This document shows, one piece after another, positions 6,064 to 8,309 of a stretch of 8,309 bases of DNA; position 1 is the stretch's first letter; the number at the start of each line of letters is the position of its first letter. A model generated the notes under the pieces. It was not told the DNA's origin. It worked only from the letters and a program-made list of their open reading frames with translations, and made no database searches. This DNA comes from an uncultured Paracoccaceae bacterium (GTDB taxonomy: Bacteria > Pseudomonadota > Alphaproteobacteria > Rhodobacterales > Rhodobacteraceae). The translations under genes were made by a program, and so were the position numbers. The stretch covers positions 1 through 8,309 of the forward strand of contig CAKZNY010000314.1 in NCBI GenBank assembly GCA_937132145.1, in the 5' to 3' direction.

Positions 6064-7143
6064 ATGTTTACCAAAGCCCTGACGACCCTCAAGGAGAGAC
6101 TATCCCCGCATTTAGCGTTGAGCAACAGTCGCCTTGAAACGATGTGTCTTTTAATCATGGGAATGGTGAATGCCCGGACGGTGAATTTGAGCCACCTTGC
6201 TTGTGAATTTCCTTCTGGCGCGAAAGTTGAAAGTACCTATCGCCGCTTGCAGCGTTTTTTCCAGCATGTTGACCTTGGCCCGGATTGGGCGGCCCCCTTG
6301 CTTGTCAAAATGATTGGGCCCGTCAGCTCATGGCATTTATGTCTGGATCGAACAAACTGGAAGATCGGGCAGCGCGATATCAACTTTTTGGTCCTGGCCC
6401 TTGTCACACGCCGCCACCGTATACCGTTGATGTGGAGTGTTTTAGGGCGTGCTGGCAACAGTAATACAGCTCAGCGCATTGCTCTGATGGAGCGGTATCT
6501 ATCCGTATTCGGGGTGTCCACCATCAAGTTCTTACTAGCGGACCGGGAATTTATTGGGGTGCAATGGCTGGATTATCTCCATAAAAACAACGTTCCCTTC
6601 ATCATCCGCATCAAAGCAAACCAGATTGTGACTACCCAGGACGGGCAAACGAAAAACCTGAGTAGCTTGCTGCGCACCTGTCGCGGCAAGCGCGACTTTA
6701 GCGCCCGCTTCGGTGGCCCTAAATCAGGCGAAGCCACGTTGTTTACTTTTTCCGCAAAGCGCATCAAGGGTGGTGAGCTTTTGATAGTGGTCTCCAACCG
6801 CCCCCCACATCATGCCCTCACCACTTACAAAAAAAGATGGGCAATTGAGAGCCTCTTTGGCGACACGAAAACACGCGGGTTCAACCTTGAAGACACCCGC
6901 CTGACCATCGCAAAAAAACTTGATCTGCTTTTGGGCCTCGTTGCGCTCGCCGTTGCTTGGGCATCAAAAACAGCCGCAAAACTTATAGGGGCCGGGAAAA
7001 TGAAGCGGAAAAAACACGGGTATTTTGCAAAATCATTCTTTCGAATTGGATTCGACCAAATCCGTAAACTGCTCAGGTCAGACCCTACCGCCGCTGTCTC
7101 TCCTTGGCTCCAAATTCCTGCCAAAATTAGCAGAGTCGTGTAG
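6064..7143 (+). CDS. IS4-family DDE transposase
   Basis: Cuts and rejoins the element ends; 359 residues from the ATG at 6064. Catalytic signature: first Asp in [10 protein letters not shown], second Asp in [10 protein letters not shown], and the YREK motif Y-x2-R-x3-E-x6-K in [15 protein letters not shown], whose Glu completes the triad. The N-terminal ~90 residues ([20 protein letters not shown], then [12 protein letters not shown]) match the DNA-binding part of this group. The frame is open back to 5884, through the terminal repeat, but the family-like protein begins at 6064, so I set the start there; the Shine-Dalgarno is weak (AAAAAAGG, about 8 nt upstream). The stop TAG lies inside the right terminal repeat. 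No frameshift or missing residue is seen, so the element could be active. Confidence 0.92.
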   Translation: MFTKALTTLKERLSPHLALSNSRLETMCLLIMGMVNARTVNLSHLACEFPSGAKVESTYRRLQRFFQHVDLGPDWAAPLLVKMIGPVSSWHLCLDRTNWKIGQRDINFLVLALVTRRHRIPLMWSVLGRAGNSNTAQRIALMERYLSVFGVSTIKFLLADREFIGVQWLDYLHKNNVPFIIRIKANQIVTTQDGQTKNLSSLLRTCRGKRDFSARFGGPKSGEATLFTFSAKRIKGGELLIVVSNRPPHHALTTYKKRWAIESLFGDTKTRGFNLEDTRLTIAKKLDLLLGLVALAVAWASKTAAKLIGAGKMKRKKHGYFAKSFFRIGFDQIRKLLRSDPTAAVSPWLQIPAKISRVV

Positions 7144-7147
7144 TATG
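7135..7147 (-). repeat. IS4 element right terminal inverted repeat
   Basis: Exact reverse complement of 5984-5996. It supplies the transposase stop on the plus strand and HTTRLC-stop to the truncated IS3 orfB on the minus strand. Confidence 0.85.
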
Positions 7148-7822
7148 GCGCTCGATATAGGCGTTCTGTTGCGGGTTGCCGGGCTGGATATACATCAAGG
7201 CAATACCGGCCTTCTCAGCCCAGTTTTGCAATGTGCCGCTGATGTATTCAGGGCCGTTATCCACGCGTATGGCCAGCGGTTTCCCTCTCCAGCTAATGAT
7301 CTGCTTTAGGGTCCTGACAACGCGTTCTGCAGGAAGTGAGAAGTCCACCTCGATGGCCAGACCTTCGCGGTTAAAGTCATCCAGAATGTTCAATGTCCGG
7401 AAAGAGCGGCCGTCTGCAAGCTGGTCGGCCATAAAGTCCATCGACCAGACCTCGTTAGGTGCGTCAGGCACGGCCAGTGGTTCCGGCCTGTCCCTTTGCA
7501 GGCGTTTGCGTGGCTTGATCTGTTACCCGGCAGTGGTTTACTTGCAAACCATGAGAGGGCGCATATTCAGCTCTAACTCCCGATAAATGCGGTAGACCCG
7601 TTTGTGGTTCCAACCAAAGCCCTTGACGTTACGCAGATAGTCGCGACAAAGACCAAACCCCCAGTCCTTCTGGTTGTCGGTCAGGCGAATAAGCCAGTCT
7701 GCTATCTCTGCATTTTCATCCGCCAGTATCGGCTGGTAACGGTAGCAGGTCTCGCTGATCGTAAACGCCTGGCATGCGATACGGTTGCTCGACGAGCACC
7801 GTTCAACGGCTTGTTTGGCCAT
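7148..7822 (-). pseudogene. IS3-family transposase orfB (rve integrase core), interrupted and truncated
   Basis: Minus strand. The first piece starts at the ATG at 7822 and reads MAKQAVERCSSSNRIACQAF, FTISETCYRYQP, WGFGLCRDYLRNVKGFGWNH to IYRELELNMR. Then come two in-frame stops (TAA at 7540 and 7525) inside a 39 bp insertion. The same frame then resumes with [20 protein letters not shown] and [15 protein letters not shown]. Catalytic residues: Asp in WSMDF, Asp in VDNGPEY, and Glu in NAYIER, the last residues before the IS4 repeat. Relatives continue with an NRTVR-type segment and ~80 more residues, absent here. The protein is therefore inactive twice over. Homology to IS3/IS51-type orfB is clear. 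Confidence 0.88.
7520..7558 (-). repeat. 39 bp in-frame insertion with dyad inside IS3 orfB
   Basis: Family orfB proteins read ...RELELNLRIKPRKRL... without a break. Here 39 bp lie between NMR and IKPRKRL. It keeps the frame but brings two TAA stops and a perfect 6 bp dyad TGGTTT-N6-AAACCA (7534-7551). I do not see the same sequence elsewhere in the window. The borders rest on remembered family sequence. Confidence 0.5.
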
Positions 7823-7842
7823 CTCACGTCGATGAGATGGCC
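7817..7842 (-). other. Stem-loop at the orfA/orfB junction, likely frameshift stimulator
   Basis: GGCCATCTCA and TGAGATGGCC form a perfect 10 bp stem with a 6 base loop. It sits at the orfB start, where IS3 elements carry the structure that promotes -1 frameshifting on an A-rich slippery run. In this copy the A-run upstream is only AAAAA followed by TA and lies ~32 bases away. Confidence 0.6.
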
Positions 7843-7865
7843 TTACTATTCAGAGTGCCCCGCTT

Positions 7866-8132
7866 TTAGGGTATTTTTGCCAGCGCCTCCTGAACCATCT
7901 CCGCCTTGAGGCGCTCATCGGCGTACATTTTTTTCTGGCGCCGGTTTTCGTCTTCGAGTTCTTTCAGGCGAGCCATCAGCGAGGCATCCATGCCACCGTA
8001 TTTGGCCCGCCATTTATAGAAGCTGGCACTGCTCATGCCGTGTTCCCGGCACAAGACCGGTATGGGGGTGCCGGACTCGGCCTGTTTCAGGATCGCCAGG
8101 ATCTGGCTGTCGCTATATCTTGATGTTTTCAT
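7866..8132 (-). CDS. IS3-family transposase orfA (HTH protein)
   Basis: DNA-binding half of the IS3 transposase, 88 residues. It has an N-terminal HTH (RYSDSQILAILKQAESGTPI, VLCREHGMSSASFYKWRAKY) and a leucine-zipper-like coiled coil (LMARLKELEDENRRQKKMYA, then DERLKAEMVQEAL). AAGGGGAG lies about 9 nt before the ATG at 8132. The end is odd: after EALAK relatives usually go on with a KVVRPS-type junction into orfB, but here the frame reads IP-stop because of extra sequence at about 7843-7874. OrfA alone usually acts as a regulator/inhibitor; with orfB broken, this copy cannot give the full transposase. Confidence 0.9.
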   Translation of the reverse strand: MKTSRYSDSQILAILKQAESGTPIPVLCREHGMSSASFYKWRAKYGGMDASLMARLKELEDENRRQKKMYADERLKAEMVQEALAKIP

Positions 8133-8182
8133 TTGAGAATCTCCCCTTGCGTTATTATGAGAAAATTCTACTTCTGATGTCA

Positions 8183-8309
8183 GCTATTTATCGGGGTGAT
8201 TACCCCGCAAAGTACCCCCCTGCCTTACTAGCAGTAGTATTGGTTTCTGAGAAATATGGGAGGGCTGGAACCTTCTTAACCTCAAACCCCCAGTGGGGAG
8301 GGTGTGCCC
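8183..8309 (-). other. Right flank: hairpins and the tail of an open frame of unknown meaning
   Basis: Three small inverted repeats: CGGGGT-GATT-ACCCCG (8192-8207), TACTA-GCAG-TAGTA (8226-8239) and CCCC-AGT-GGGG (8288-8298). On the minus strand a frame is open from the right edge to TAA at 8202-8200, 35 codons ending in ASKAGGYFAG. It could be the end of a gene or chance. I recognise no family, and there is no other gene in this stretch. Confidence 0.3.

Larger units (their letters stand above)
5984..7147 (+). mobile_element. IS4-family insertion sequence, apparently complete
   Basis: The left end reads CATACTACACGAC (5984-5996), and the right end is its exact reverse complement (7135-7147): 13 bp terminal inverted repeats (12 if the outer C/G is flank). 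The element is about 1.16 kb with one transposase gene, as expected for IS4 relatives. The flanks show no target duplication: the left side is the small integrase-linked gene, the right side is inside IS3 orfB. The ends are fixed by the two repeats alone; the outermost base is uncertain by one. Confidence 0.85.
7148..8182 (-). mobile_element. IS3-family insertion sequence, truncated at its orfB end
   Basis: Minus-strand element with orfA at the right and orfB running left until cut by the IS4 end. On the minus strand the outer end probably starts TGACATCAG (at 8182), with the TG expected for IS3 elements, about 50 bp before orfA; this end is inferred because the partner inverted repeat is missing. 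The last ~80-90 residues of orfB and the other terminus are gone, so it cannot move by itself. Confidence 0.7.

Noticed and set aside
5975..7156. Target-site duplication around the IS4 element
   Set aside because: Left flank GCGAAAGTG and right flank GCGCTCGAT share only the first three bases.
3862..8309. Second copy of the tRNA 3' end (attR) inside the window
   Set aside because: I scanned for the CCCGCTACCA end downstream and saw none; the right end of the island must lie beyond the window, if it exists.

Overview
The window looks like alphaproteobacterial DNA, probably of the Rhodobacterales/Roseobacter type. This is inferred from the elongator tRNA-Met sequence, the codon style of the left half and the IS3-type transposase. 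It divides into a chromosomal backbone (about 1-3888) and an AT-richer accessory segment (3889 to the right edge), which starts exactly at the 3' end of a tRNA gene.

Backbone. The C-terminal part of an AraC-type regulator enters from the left edge (ends 535) and converges, with an 8 bp gap, on a LysR-type regulator on the minus strand (544-1428). The LysR gene is divergent from two tandem paralogues of the glutathionyl-hydroquinone reductase (GHR, YqjG/ECM4-like) branch of the glutathione transferase superfamily (1532-2512 and 2576-3613). The divergent intergenic region holds a T-N11-A dyad that could be the LysR operator. A 20-codon reading frame with its own Shine-Dalgarno bridges the two enzyme genes and overlaps the second start by ATGA. 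The simplest reading is a LysR-controlled operon for reducing glutathionylated quinones or related electrophiles, in which the second enzyme has diverged (CPWC instead of CPWA, Phe in place of a C-terminal Tyr).

Junction. tRNA-Met(CAU) (3812-3888) has a good promoter just upstream. Directly after it, base composition falls and a 540 bp AT-rich non-coding tract begins. That tract is dense in short repeats and palindromes and leads into a tyrosine recombinase (4429-5682). This is the usual layout of an integrative island inserted at a tRNA 3' end. The other attachment site is not in the window.

Accessory segment. The integrase is followed by a small gene (5708-) that an IS4-family element truncates. 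The IS4-like element (about 5984-7147; 13 bp terminal repeats; transposase 6064-7143 with a complete DDE/YREK signature) is followed directly by an IS3-family element on the minus strand. That element has lost the end of orfB and carries further lesions: an altered orfA/orfB frameshift region and a 39 bp insertion with stops. The IS4 element has different sequences on its two sides and no target duplication, so it marks a deletion or recombination joint. The last ~125 bases hold several small hairpins and the tail of an open frame running in from the right.

I found no CRISPR array and no recognisable defence or antiphage system. The most unusual items are the minigene coupling the two GHR paralogues, the repeat-rich tract between tRNA and integrase, and the nested IS wreckage that cuts the integrase-linked cargo gene.
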